Shown here: positions 39,594 through 48,867 of the stretch, piece after piece
Layout: each line of letters starts with the position of its first letter
Numbering within the stretch: position 1 is the stretch's first letter
NCBI RefSeq assembly: GCF_001053185.1
Contig: NZ_CSTD01000003.1
Span: 404,335 to 468,334 of the forward strand
Length of the DNA stretch: 64,000 nucleotides
Origin: Mycobacterium bohemicum DSM 44277
Lineage (GTDB): Bacteria > Actinomycetota > Actinomycetes > Mycobacteriales > Mycobacteriaceae
Direction: 5' to 3'
Program-made: the position numbers and the translations under genes
The notes under the pieces: generated by a model
What the model was told of the DNA's origin: nothing
Databases searched by the model: none
What the model saw: only the letters and a program-made list of their open reading frames with translations

Positions 39594-40946
39594 CTACAAG
39601 TTCGAGACGTTGATGATCGGGTTCAGCGAATCGGCCGGGCCGCCGCCCAGGGCGCCGACGATGTCGTGGGTCACCGCGACGGGGAATTGCGCGGTCGCGG
39701 TGCCGACCAGGTCGGCACCGTTGGCAAACGTGTTCACGATGGTCGCGGGGTTGCCGCCGAGCAGGGCCTGCACGTCGTCATAAGCCGCGAATTGCGGCGC
39801 CATCATCAGGTCGCGCACGTCGACGAACAACTCGGTCGGCAGCGAGGCCGGGGGAACGGGCACCCCGTCCCAACTCACCAGGTTCCAGCCGTCCTGGGGG
39901 TCGCCCTGCACCACGACGACGCCCGTGTTCGGCAGCGGGTGGGTGAGCATCAGCAACAGGTCGGGGTTCTTGACGTTCATCAGCGTTCCCACCTCGATGG
40001 CGAATTCGCTCGAGTACGCCACGTCGGTGATCTGGCCGTTGGCCGCCAGCACCGGGTGCGCCATCGCACCGGCATACATCGTCTGCAGGGCATTGGTGAA
40101 CCCCTGGTCGAACGCCAGCCCGCTGAACGGGCCGGAGCCCGGGCCCAGCATGGGCACCAGGGGCAGCCCGAGCACCCACGCCAGCGGGGCCGGCAGATAC
40201 AGGACGCCCAGCGGGACCTCCGGGAAACCGTTGAGGGCGCCGGCATAGATCTCGTTGAGCCCGGGCAACGTGGTGACGGGCATGCCCAGCAGCGCGGCCA
40301 GCGGCGCGGCGGTCTGCTGCGTCCGGAGCAACTGCGACGAGAAGATCGCGGCGAACGGCCCCTGCGAGTCGAGCGCGTTGGCGATGGTCACCGCTTGTTG
40401 CTGACCGAGCGCGGTCAACGGGGTGCCGGGCACGCCGGTGTCGATCAGATTCGCCGCGTTGCCGAACGACTCCCCGTGCCGGACGAAGTCGATGACGATC
40501 TTGGTGGCGGGTGCCGGCGTTCCGGCGGCGCCGGTGCCGATCAGATCGCGGCCGAACAGCACGTCCGTCGGCGCGTTGATGATCGGATCGAGCACCTGGC
40601 CCAGTGGGCTGTTGACCCAGGCCTCGCCGACGGTGCGCAGCGGATCGGCGACGAAGGACGCGGCGGCCGCCGTCTCGGTGCCTGCGTAGGCCGCCGCCGC
40701 CGCGTTCAGGGTCCCCGCGAACTGCTCGCAGTACGTCGCCGCCTGCGCCGCCGCCGCCTGGTAAGTCGTGGCATGCGCGCCGAACACCGCGGCGATGGCC
40801 GCCGACACCTCGTCGGCGCCGGCCGCCGCCAGTTCGGTCGTCGGGAGCAGCGCGGCGAGATTTCCGGTGTGCACCGCCGAACCGATCCGCCCGATGTCGG
40901 CGGCCGCCGTCTGCACCAACTCCGGTGCCACGTCAACAAATGACAT
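39594..40946 (-). CDS. PE-family protein with a histidine-phosphatase (phosphoglycerate mutase-like) domain
   Basis: 450 residues. Residues 1-95 form a PE domain (MSFVDVAPELVQTAAADIGRIG, SAAIAAVFGAHATTYQ) that targets ESX/type VII secretion. After a linker with PLGQVLDPIINAPTDVLFGRDLIG, a histidine phosphatase domain starts: RHGES (156-160), SSQLLRTQQTAAPL, a candidate acid (NEIYAG), and the second catalytic His in LTHPLPNTG. The combination resembles PE_PGRS11-type proteins, which are secreted phosphatases, but without PGRS repeats. It converges closely with the SRAP gene (3 bp). Confidence 0.88.
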   Translation of the reverse strand: MSFVDVAPELVQTAAADIGRIGSAVHTGNLAALLPTTELAAAGADEVSAAIAAVFGAHATTYQAAAAQAATYCEQFAGTLNAAAAAYAGTETAAAASFVADPLRTVGEAWVNSPLGQVLDPIINAPTDVLFGRDLIGTGAAGTPAPATKIVIDFVRHGESFGNAANLIDTGVPGTPLTALGQQQAVTIANALDSQGPFAAIFSSQLLRTQQTAAPLAALLGMPVTTLPGLNEIYAGALNGFPEVPLGVLYLPAPLAWVLGLPLVPMLGPGSGPFSGLAFDQGFTNALQTMYAGAMAHPVLAANGQITDVAYSSEFAIEVGTLMNVKNPDLLLMLTHPLPNTGVVVVQGDPQDGWNLVSWDGVPVPPASLPTELFVDVRDLMMAPQFAAYDDVQALLGGNPATIVNTFANGADLVGTATAQFPVAVTHDIVGALGGGPADSLNPIINVSNL

Positions 40947-41079
40947 CGCCCAACCCCCGACGTTTCACGACGCAACCATTGAGCCGCGCCCACACATTAG
41001 GGCAATTGGCCCGGTGATATAGCTGTTTTCGGGCCGTTTCCACCCGAGGCGTCGATCGGGTGCCGCCTACCATGCGTAT

Positions 41080-41946
41080 GTGACCGGCTCCTACACCCAC
41101 ACGTTCGAGGACATCCGCGACCGTCCGGTGGCCGTGATCGGGGCGGGCACGCTGGGGCGCCGCATCGCCTTGATGTTCGCCAGCCGCGGCGGAACGGTGC
41201 GAATCCATGCCCGCCGCGCCGACCAGCTCGCCGAGGCGGCGCGCTATGTCGTGGATGGATTGCCAAAACTTGTGCAGGACAGGGGATTCGGTGAGATCGG
41301 CGTGGCGCTGCCGATGACCTCGCTCGACGAGGCGTTGGACGACGCCTGGCTCGCCGTCGAATCCGTGCCGGAGAAGCTTGAGATCAAGGTGCCGCTCTGG
41401 GGTCGGATCGACCAATCGGCGCCGCCGGACACCATTTTCGCGACGAACTCGTCGTCATACCCGTCGCGCCTGCTGGCCGACAATGTCGGGGACAGACGCC
41501 GGCTGTGCAATATGCACTTCTACATGCCCCCGCAGGTCAATGGCGTCGACCTGATGTCCGACGGCGAGACCGACCGCGGGTTGCTCGACACCCTGCTGGC
41601 CGTGCTGCCCGAGTTCGGACTGCATCCGTTCGAGGCGCTCAAGGAGAGCACCGGCTTCATCTTCAACCGCATTTGGGCGGCCATCAAACGGGAATCGTTG
41701 GCGGTGGTCGCCGAGGGCGTCGCACGTCCCGAGGATGTGGACGGGCTGTTCAGGGTCAACCTCGGTGTGGCGGCCGGGCCGTTCCAGATGATGGACGCGG
41801 TGGGGCTGGACGTGGTGCTCGACATCGAAAACCACTACGCCCAAGAGTTTCCCCACCTGCCCAAGAGCGTGCGAGACCTCCTGCAGTCCTACGTCGACGC
41901 AGGCAAGCTCGGGATCAAAACCGGCGAGGGCTTCTACAAGTACTGA
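41080..41946 (+). CDS. 3-hydroxyacyl-CoA dehydrogenase-type NAD-dependent oxidoreductase
   Basis: 288 residues with an N-terminal Rossmann domain (AVIGAGTLGRRIALMFASRGG), FATNSSSYPSRLLA and the helical C-terminal dimer domain (GFIFNRIWAAIKRES, DGLFRVNLGVAAGPFQMMDAVGLDVV, GIKTGEGFYKY). The catalytic His is in NMHFYMPP. It oxidises 3-hydroxyacyl-CoA or a related beta-hydroxy acid. GTG start 41080; the gene is monocistronic and converges with the alcohol dehydrogenase gene. Confidence 0.88.
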   Translation: MTGSYTHTFEDIRDRPVAVIGAGTLGRRIALMFASRGGTVRIHARRADQLAEAARYVVDGLPKLVQDRGFGEIGVALPMTSLDEALDDAWLAVESVPEKLEIKVPLWGRIDQSAPPDTIFATNSSSYPSRLLADNVGDRRRLCNMHFYMPPQVNGVDLMSDGETDRGLLDTLLAVLPEFGLHPFEALKESTGFIFNRIWAAIKRESLAVVAEGVARPEDVDGLFRVNLGVAAGPFQMMDAVGLDVVLDIENHYAQEFPHLPKSVRDLLQSYVDAGKLGIKTGEGFYKY

Positions 41947-41958
41947 GCCGACCGGCGA

Positions 41959-43131
41959 CTACTGAAAGTCAATGAAGTCGATGAGCCCGCGGATGTTTCG
42001 CCCTTCCCGCATATCGCTGAACGCCTCGTTGATCTGATCGAGCCGGTAGCGCCGGGTGACGAGCTCGTCAAGCTTCAGCCTGCCTTCGCGATACATCGAC
42101 AACAGCATCGGCATGCTGGCGCGCGGATTCATTCCGCCGGCGAGCAATCCCTTGAGCTGCTTGGCCGACAACACCATGTCGTTGAGCACCAGTGGCACCG
42201 GCAACTCGTCGTAACGGCTCAGCCCGGTGAGCACGCAGGTACCGCCCTTGCGCGTCAACATCATCGCCGGAGACAGCAAGTCCGTCGGGACGACGCCGGG
42301 AGTCAGGACCACCCTGTCGGCCATCACACCGCGGGTCAGCTGCCGCACCAACGGTGCGGCCTCGTCGATCGACGCCACGGCATGGGTCGCGCCGAAAGCG
42401 CCCGCCGAGTCACGTTTGAACGCGACCGGATCGACCGCGACCACGTACTTCGCCCCAACGGCCCGCGCGCCCTGCAACGCGTTCATGCCGACGCCGCCGG
42501 TGCCGATCACCACGACGGTGTCGCCGGCCTCCGTGCCCGCGCCGACCGTCGCCGAGCCCCAGCCGGTCATGACTCCGCAGGACACCAGTGATCCGGCGTG
42601 GAACGGAATGTCGTCGTCGATCTTGATCACCGACGACTCCGCCGCCACCAGGTACTCCGCGAAGGTGCCCAATTGCGTCATGGCGGTCAGGTGTTCGTCC
42701 CCCACGTGACGGCGCGGCGTGCCGTCCGTCGTCATCTCCTTGGAGACGGTGCCGGCGCCGAGGTCGCACAGGTAGCTCTGCCCACGGGAGCACCACCGGC
42801 AGGAACCGCATGCCGGGATGAACGATGTGGCCACGCGGTCACCGGGTCGCACGGACCGCACGCCCGGACCGACCTCGGTGACGACGCCGGCGCCCTCGTG
42901 TCCGCCAAGCATCGGATACAGCTCGGGCACCGGGATTTCGTTGTCCGCCATGATCGTCGCCAGGCGGCTCCCCGCGACGCCGTCCCCCGTCGCGTAGTGA
43001 TCATCGGAGTGGCAGATTCCGGCGACGGCCACCCGCACCAGCACTTCGCCGTCCCGCGGCGGATCGAGTTCGATCTCCCGGATCTCCCAGCCGCGGCCGG
43101 CGCCCGGCAGCACCGCCCCTCGGCACTTCAT
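41959..43131 (-). CDS. Zinc-dependent alcohol dehydrogenase (NDMA-dependent/AdhD type)
   Basis: 390 residues. Medium-chain dehydrogenase with catalytic zinc ligands Cys (GICHSDDH), His-Glu (GGHEGAG) and Cys (SCGVMTGWG), four structural-zinc cysteines (CGSCRWCSRGQSYLC), and NAD motif GTGGVGMNALQGA. Similar to actinobacterial alcohol dehydrogenases that may retain a bound cofactor. Substrate unknown. It converges with the preceding dehydrogenase gene. Confidence 0.9.
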   Translation of the reverse strand: MKCRGAVLPGAGRGWEIREIELDPPRDGEVLVRVAVAGICHSDDHYATGDGVAGSRLATIMADNEIPVPELYPMLGGHEGAGVVTEVGPGVRSVRPGDRVATSFIPACGSCRWCSRGQSYLCDLGAGTVSKEMTTDGTPRRHVGDEHLTAMTQLGTFAEYLVAAESSVIKIDDDIPFHAGSLVSCGVMTGWGSATVGAGTEAGDTVVVIGTGGVGMNALQGARAVGAKYVVAVDPVAFKRDSAGAFGATHAVASIDEAAPLVRQLTRGVMADRVVLTPGVVPTDLLSPAMMLTRKGGTCVLTGLSRYDELPVPLVLNDMVLSAKQLKGLLAGGMNPRASMPMLLSMYREGRLKLDELVTRRYRLDQINEAFSDMREGRNIRGLIDFIDFQ

Positions 43132-43258
43132 CGGCCACCATCACCTGCAAGTCTGGTCATGGCTTCATCCCGTCGCTCGCGGCTCGAATCCGTTCGAGCC
43201 GAAGCATGTCATCACCGAACCCGGCGCGCGGGCAAAGGCCGGAATTCGGCGGGCCGGG

Positions 43259-43456
43259 TCAGGCTCGGCGGCGCAGCGCCCGGATTAGGCGCACCGGCCG
43301 GACCCGGCCGCCTTCACGCTCGAAATGGATCGCATGCACGGGCGCCGGAGTTAGCACGGGCGTGAAAACGACCGCGGTGCACATCGTGATCACCAGTGTG
43401 CGTTTCGACAGGCGCCTGCGCTTTCCCGCGGTCCCAAATCGAAGTGACTGCGGCAC
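43259..43456 (-). CDS. Possible small secreted protein
   Basis: A GTG-started frame of 65 codons: a basic N-region (GKRRRLSKR), a hydrophobic core (TLVITMCTAVVFTPVL) and a signal peptidase site after PAPVHA, then a short basic Arg-rich mature part. AGGGA lies 14 bp upstream of the start, a little far. It is the only signal of coding in the 550 bp between the alcohol dehydrogenase and HdeD genes. The rest of that gap (43132-43258 and 43457-43681) shows nothing I recognise. Confidence 0.4.
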   Translation of the reverse strand: MPQSLRFGTAGKRRRLSKRTLVITMCTAVVFTPVLTPAPVHAIHFEREGGRVRPVRLIRALRRRA

Positions 43457-43681
43457 TTGGCGATCGAGATCCCTGATGGATCGCCTTGCCGGGTTCGTCG
43501 CAGAACTTGACGGCGCGGCGTGGCCGTGGCGCCGTCCCCGTGCGACGAGGGTTGTCGGTAGCGAGAAATGCGCCCCGGGGCGGATGAATTGTCGTAGGCA
43601 ATTCGTGTGACAACCGCCCGTATACCAAATTGTGTCGCCCAAGCCATTTTCTTTACGCCACGAGTGGCGAATCATATTGTC

Positions 43682-44281
43682 ATGACAACTACCGATCGGA
43701 CCGTGTTCGAAGGTCCACTGCAGCAGTTTGCCCGCAGCGCGTGGCAGATGCTTCTCTTCACCGGTCTCCTGGCGGTGGCACTCGGTGTCATCGTGCTGGC
43801 CTGGCCGGGCAAGACACTGTTCGTGGCGGGTGTCTTGTTCGGCATATACCTGGTGGTTTCCGGCATCGGGTACGTGTTCGCGTCTTTCGGCACGCACGCG
43901 GGCGCCGCGATGAGGGTGCTCACCTTCCTCGCCGGCATCGTGTCAATAGTGCTGGGGTTCTTCTGCTTCCGCGACAAGTTCGAGGCCGTGGCCCTGTTGG
44001 GGATATGGATCGGCGTCAGCTGGTTGTTCCGCGGGATGACATTGCTCACCGCGGCGCTGGCGCTCGACCACATGCCCGGCCGCGGCTGGCAGGTGCTGTC
44101 CGGGTTGATCATCGTCGTCGGCGGCGCCGTCCTGATCGTCTCCCCGCTGGACTCGATCGCCGTCCTGACCCTGGTCGCGGGCTGCTGGCTGATCGCCATC
44201 GGCATCGTCGACGTCATCACCGCGATTCAGGTTCGCGGCCGCGCCAAGCACCTGACGGAATCGCCGGGGCACCCGGCCTAG
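43682..44281 (+). CDS. HdeD/DUF308 family membrane protein
   Basis: 199 residues with six membrane helices arranged as three tandem repeats of the DUF308 unit (LLAVALGVIVLAWPGKTLFVAGVLFGIYLVVSGIGYV is the first). HdeD of enteric bacteria is linked to acid resistance; in actinobacteria the role is unclear. ATG 43682 is chosen over earlier in-frame starts as the preceding residues lack family similarity. It converges with the PucR gene. Confidence 0.83.
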   Translation: MTTTDRTVFEGPLQQFARSAWQMLLFTGLLAVALGVIVLAWPGKTLFVAGVLFGIYLVVSGIGYVFASFGTHAGAAMRVLTFLAGIVSIVLGFFCFRDKFEAVALLGIWIGVSWLFRGMTLLTAALALDHMPGRGWQVLSGLIIVVGGAVLIVSPLDSIAVLTLVAGCWLIAIGIVDVITAIQVRGRAKHLTESPGHPA

Positions 44282-44298
44282 GGGGTGCCGGTGACCCG

Positions 44299-45516
44299 CT
44301 AGGGCAGTCGCCGGTCCGCCTCGAACACCAGGCACAGCTCCGCGAGATCCCTTGGCCGCGAGAGTGACCGGCCGGTCAGCTCCTCGATGCGGCGCAGCCG
44401 GTGCCGCACGGTGTTGGGGTGGCAGAAGACCGCCGCGGCGGCGTCGTTGGCGGAGCCGCCCGCGTCCACCCAGGCCCGGAACGTGTCCAGCAGGATCGCC
44501 CGCTCCTCGGCCGGCAGGTCGTCGACGCGCCGCAGCAGCGCGGACTTGATCTTGGTCATCGCCTCGGGCGCGCTGACCGCCGCGACGGCCAGCGGGGTGT
44601 CGTCGAAGACGCAGACCAGCGAGTCCCCGGACCGCTTTCCGGTGACCGCCACCCGGGCGAACCGCAGCGCGTCGCTGGTGTCGGCCAGGTCCCGAAACGG
44701 CGGGCTGATGCCGACCCGCGCGGTCGCGGCCTGGCCGAGCACCTCGACCAGGGTGGTCATCGCCTCCGTCGTTTCCCTCAGCGCGACGATCCCCACCTGC
44801 AGGTCGGGCAGGAGCCGCCACGCGGATCGAACGTCCTTGGCGGACAGCTTGTTCTCGATGGCCGGCAGCCCGAGGCGGCCGATCGCGGGCAGCTCCGCCG
44901 CCGCCACGACGTAGGGCCCGGAGGTCGGCAGGCGCAGCAGATCGGCCGCCTCCCAGAGGCTTTGCCTGTCGGTCATCCGCCGGGACAGCAGCGCCTCGAC
45001 CAACGCCGATCGTTCCTCTTCGCGCTCCAGGATCTGCGCGGTGAGCTGTTGGCGGTAGGCGGTGGCCATCGCCTGGGTGAAGGTCTCCTGGGCGAAGAAG
45101 ATTCGCGCGGTGGCATCAAGGATCGCGTCGGTGGGTATGGCCGCGTCCCGCGCGGTGGCCAGGGTCTCCTCCCACACGAAGCGAAAACCGATGCGGTAGG
45201 CGGTCATCACCGCCGGCAGCGGCACACCGGCGAGCGCCCGTTCGGTCCCGGTGCGCTCGGCGGGGGAGACGTCGACGCCCTCGTCCCCCGTGAGCGACTG
45301 AAAGATGAAGGCGACGTTCGCCACGCAGCTTTCGGCAACCTGATCCCTGGTGACGACGGTGTCGTCGCGGTAGGCCTCGATGTCGCGGCAGAGCACGTCG
45401 GCCATGGCTCTGCCCAACCCGGGCGCGCGGGCCAGCATGAGCTTGCTCAGCTCGATCACGTGCGGGTCAACCGTCGCGCCATGCCGGACGCCGCGGCTCC
45501 TGGATGCCACGCCCAT
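44299..45516 (-). CDS. PucR/CdaR-type regulator of the PHA operon
   Basis: 405 residues: an N-terminal RsbRD-like helical region (ARAPGLGRAMADVLCRDIEAYRDD, AMATAYRQQLTAQI), a GGDEF-like middle and a C-terminal PucR helix-turn-helix (FRAWVDAGGSANDAAAAVFCHPNTVRHRLRRIEELTGRSL). Such regulators often sit next to the genes they control. It diverges from the fadD-phaC-phaZ operon with 145 bp between. The start at 45516 (MGVASRSRG) is a guess among several. Confidence 0.83.
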   Translation of the reverse strand: MGVASRSRGVRHGATVDPHVIELSKLMLARAPGLGRAMADVLCRDIEAYRDDTVVTRDQVAESCVANVAFIFQSLTGDEGVDVSPAERTGTERALAGVPLPAVMTAYRIGFRFVWEETLATARDAAIPTDAILDATARIFFAQETFTQAMATAYRQQLTAQILEREEERSALVEALLSRRMTDRQSLWEAADLLRLPTSGPYVVAAAELPAIGRLGLPAIENKLSAKDVRSAWRLLPDLQVGIVALRETTEAMTTLVEVLGQAATARVGISPPFRDLADTSDALRFARVAVTGKRSGDSLVCVFDDTPLAVAAVSAPEAMTKIKSALLRRVDDLPAEERAILLDTFRAWVDAGGSANDAAAAVFCHPNTVRHRLRRIEELTGRSLSRPRDLAELCLVFEADRRLP

Positions 45517-45661
45517 ATCGCGAACCCTATGCCCGGAGGCGGTCGGATGTGCGCCGTAACAGCAAAGAGCCGCTGCCGTTGTTTCCGGGGACATTGCCGC
45601 CCGCCGCCATGGAGACCACGCTGGAGGCAACGACGACACACCCACCCCGACGGAGGCCCTC

Positions 45662-47173
45662 ATGAGCGCACTGAGCAACAACCTCATCGCGTCGAAAGAA
45701 CGCCACCCGGAACGTGTCGCCCTGCGCTGTGGCGAGTCGCAGCTCACCTTTGCCGAATTCGACGGCGCGGCGGCGCGCGTCGCGGCGCTGCTGGAGCGGG
45801 CCGGGGTCGAGCCGGGCGACCGGGTGGGCGTGATGCTGCCCAACACGCCCGCGTTCGCCATCGCCTTCTACGGCATCATCTATCGCGGCGCCGTCGCGGT
45901 CCCGATGAACCCGCTGCTCAAGGCCCGCGAGATCGCCTTCTACCTGTCCAACAGCGGCGCCAAGGCGCTGTTCGCGACCCCGGTCTTCGCCGGGGAGGCC
46001 ACCGCGGGGGCGGCCGAGGTGGGAGCGCAGTGCCTGCTCGTCGACGACGCCGCGCTGGGGAAGCTGATCGCCGACCTGCCTGCCCAGGACGCGCCGGTGC
46101 ACCGCGACGACGAGGACGTCGCGGTGATCCTGCACACCTCGGGGACGACGGGAAAACCCAAGGGCGCCATGCTCACTCACGCCAACCTGGGCCGCAACGC
46201 CGAGGTCGCCGCCCGCACCCTGGTCAAGACCGGTCCGGACGACGTCGTGATGGGCTGCCTGCCGTTGTTCCACGTCTTCGGGCTCACCTGCGGCCTGAAC
46301 TCCTCGGTGCTGTCGGGGGCGATGCTGACGTTGGTGCCCCGCTTCGACCCCAAGGCCGCGCTCGAGGTGATCGAACGCGACCGGGTCACGGTTTTCCAGG
46401 GGGTGCCGACGATGTACTCGGCGCTGCTCGCCGTGGCCGACGAGGCCGCGCCAGGGGCGACGCAAAGCCTCCGAACCTGCGTCTCGGGTGGCGCGGCACT
46501 GCCGGTCCAGGTACTCACCGACTTCGAAAAGGCCTTCGGCTGCACGGTTCTCGAGGGCTACGGGCTCTCCGAGAGCTCCCCGGCCGCCGCGTTCAATCAC
46601 CCGGACCGGCCCCGCAAGGCGGGTTCGATCGGCACCCCGATCGAGGGCGTCGAGATGCGGGTGGTCGACCCCACCGGCGCCGAGGTGCCCCAGGGGGAGG
46701 CGGGGGAGGTCCAGATCCGCGGCCACAACGTGATGAAGGGCTACTGGAACCTGCCCGACGCCACCCAGGCCACCATCACCCCCGACGGCTGGCTGAACAC
46801 CGGCGACATCGGGCGCGTCGACTCCGATGGCTACTTCTACATCGTCGACCGGACCAAGGACATGATCATCCGCGGCGGGTACAACGTCTATCCGCGGGAG
46901 ATCGAGGAGGTGCTCTACGAGCACCCCGCGGTGGCCGAAGCCGCCGTCATCGGCATCCCGCACGACTCGCTCGGCGAGGAGGTCGGCGCCGCCGTCGCCC
47001 TCAAGGAGGGCACCGCGGCGGAACCCGACGAGCTGCGTGAGTACGTCAAGGAGCGCGTGGCCGCCTACAAATATCCGCGCAAGGTGTGGCTCGTCGACGC
47101 GCTGCCCAAGGGACCCACCGGAAAGGTCCAGAAGCGCGACATCACCGTCCCTGCAACCGAAAGCACGACATAG
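45662..47173 (+). CDS. Long-chain fatty-acid-CoA ligase (FadD type)
   Basis: 503 residues of the ANL superfamily: P-loop-like HTSGTTGKPKGAMLTH, GYGLSESSP, the TGDIG hinge region, RTKDMIIRGGYNVYPREIEEVLY and the catalytic Lys near the C-terminus (PKGPTGKVQKR). It activates fatty acids or 3-hydroxy fatty acids to CoA esters, which fits supply of the PHA synthase gene 2 bp downstream. First gene of the operon; GGAGG lies at 45652. Confidence 0.92.
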   Translation: MSALSNNLIASKERHPERVALRCGESQLTFAEFDGAAARVAALLERAGVEPGDRVGVMLPNTPAFAIAFYGIIYRGAVAVPMNPLLKAREIAFYLSNSGAKALFATPVFAGEATAGAAEVGAQCLLVDDAALGKLIADLPAQDAPVHRDDEDVAVILHTSGTTGKPKGAMLTHANLGRNAEVAARTLVKTGPDDVVMGCLPLFHVFGLTCGLNSSVLSGAMLTLVPRFDPKAALEVIERDRVTVFQGVPTMYSALLAVADEAAPGATQSLRTCVSGGAALPVQVLTDFEKAFGCTVLEGYGLSESSPAAAFNHPDRPRKAGSIGTPIEGVEMRVVDPTGAEVPQGEAGEVQIRGHNVMKGYWNLPDATQATITPDGWLNTGDIGRVDSDGYFYIVDRTKDMIIRGGYNVYPREIEEVLYEHPAVAEAAVIGIPHDSLGEEVGAAVALKEGTAAEPDELREYVKERVAAYKYPRKVWLVDALPKGPTGKVQKRDITVPATESTT

Positions 47174-47175
47174 CC

Positions 47176-48867
47176 ATGGCAACCCAAACCCCCAAGCCCG
47201 ACGAGCTCGCCGTCCCGCTCGACCTGCTGCTGACCAGCGCCACCAAGCCCTTCGTCAGCCGGATGATGCCCGACGACACCTGGACCCGTTTCGCCGCCGG
47301 CCTGGCCAGGCGACCCGGCGCGGTGGCCGGCCGGATCGGGACGCTCACGCGAGAACTCGGCGCCGTCGCGGCGGGGAACTCGCAGCGCGTGCCGGCGCGG
47401 GCCGACAAGCGATTCGCCGACCCGGCGTGGGAGCAGAACCCGGTGCTGCACCGCATCATGCAGGCCTACCTCGCCGGCGCCGAGACCGCCGAGGCGATGG
47501 TGGCCGACGCCGCGCTGGACTGGCGGGACCGGGAGCGGATGCGGTTCGTCATCGACAACCTCGTCGAGGGCCTGGCCCCCAGCAACAACCCGCTGATCAG
47601 CCCGCTGGGCTGGAAGGCGATGATCGACACCGGCGGCCTGAGCGCGGTGCGGGGGCTCAAAGCCCTTGCGCGGGACATGCTTTCGAAGCCGCGCGTGCCC
47701 GCCATGGTGGAGCCCGACGCGTTCGTCGTGGGGGAGACGGTCGCCGTCACCAAGGGCGCGGTCGTGCTGCGGACGCCGATGTTCGAGCTGATCCAGTACG
47801 CGCCGCAGACCGCCAAGGTCCGCGAGGTTCCCCTGCTGATGGTGCCGCCGGTGATCAACAAGTACTACGTCATGGACATCGCGCCCGGGCGCAGCATGAT
47901 CGAGTACTTCGTCCGCCAAGGGCAGCAGGTCTTCGTCATCTCCTGGCGCAATCCGCAGAAGCGGCACCGCGATTGGGGCTTCGACGAGTACGGCGCCGCC
48001 ATCGTCGAGGCGATGGACGCGGTGGAGACGATCAGCGGCACCGACCGCACCCATCTGCTGGCCACCTGCTCGGGCGGCATCCTGGCCGCGATGACGGCGG
48101 CCCACCTGGCCGAGATCGGCGAGGGCGACCGGGTGGCCGGCCTCAACCTGTCGGTCACCGTGCTCGACGAGGACCGGGCCGGCCTGCCGGCCGCCATGAT
48201 GAGCGAGCGCGCGGCCCAGGCGGCCATCCGGGCCTCCGGACGCAAGGGCTACCTGGACGGCCGCGACATGGCGGAGATGTTCGCCTGGCTGCGGCCCACC
48301 GACCTGGTCTGGCGGTACTGGGTCAACAACTACGTGCAGGGCCGCAAACCGGCCGCGTTCGACGTGCTGTTCTGGAACGCCGACACCACCCGGATGACCG
48401 CCGCTTTGCACCGCGACATGGTGCTGATGGCCGTGCGCAACGCGCTCGTCACCCCCGGTGGGGTGAGCATGCTGGGCACGCCGGTGGACCTGGCGAAGGT
48501 GACCGCCGACGCCTACGTCGTCGGCGGTGTGGCCGACCACATCTCGCCCTGGCAGGCCACCTACCGCAGCGCGCGCCTGCTGGGCAGCAAGGACAACCGC
48601 TACGTCCTGTCCACCAGCGGCCACATCGCGGCCCTGGTCAACCCGCCGGGGAATCCGAAGGCGTCGTACCGAAGCGGGCCCGTCGACGCGGACGACCCGC
48701 AACGGTGGCTGGAGGCCGCGGAGCAGTCGAGCGACTCGTGGTGGCCGGACTACGTGGCCTGGCTCGCCGAGCGCAGCGGCCCGGAGATCGATGCCCCGAA
48801 AACCCTTGGCGGCGAAGGCCTTCCACCGCTCGGCCCGGCCCCCGGCAGCTATGTGATGGAGAAGTGA
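47176..48867 (+). CDS. phaC: Poly(3-hydroxyalkanoate) synthase
   Basis: 563 residues. PhaC alpha/beta hydrolase fold with the synthase lipase-like box carrying Cys instead of Ser (LLATCSGG), the catalytic Asp/His pair in VGGVADHISPWQATYRSA and STSGHIAALVNPP, and the N-terminal domain LDWRDRERMRFVIDNLVEGLAPSNNPL. It polymerises 3-hydroxyacyl-CoA into storage granules. Length and features match the class I/II PhaC group. ATG 47176 follows the fadD stop by 2 bp; phaZ follows without gap. I recall no orthologue in M. tuberculosis. Confidence 0.93.
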   Translation: MATQTPKPDELAVPLDLLLTSATKPFVSRMMPDDTWTRFAAGLARRPGAVAGRIGTLTRELGAVAAGNSQRVPARADKRFADPAWEQNPVLHRIMQAYLAGAETAEAMVADAALDWRDRERMRFVIDNLVEGLAPSNNPLISPLGWKAMIDTGGLSAVRGLKALARDMLSKPRVPAMVEPDAFVVGETVAVTKGAVVLRTPMFELIQYAPQTAKVREVPLLMVPPVINKYYVMDIAPGRSMIEYFVRQGQQVFVISWRNPQKRHRDWGFDEYGAAIVEAMDAVETISGTDRTHLLATCSGGILAAMTAAHLAEIGEGDRVAGLNLSVTVLDEDRAGLPAAMMSERAAQAAIRASGRKGYLDGRDMAEMFAWLRPTDLVWRYWVNNYVQGRKPAAFDVLFWNADTTRMTAALHRDMVLMAVRNALVTPGGVSMLGTPVDLAKVTADAYVVGGVADHISPWQATYRSARLLGSKDNRYVLSTSGHIAALVNPPGNPKASYRSGPVDADDPQRWLEAAEQSSDSWWPDYVAWLAERSGPEIDAPKTLGGEGLPPLGPAPGSYVMEK

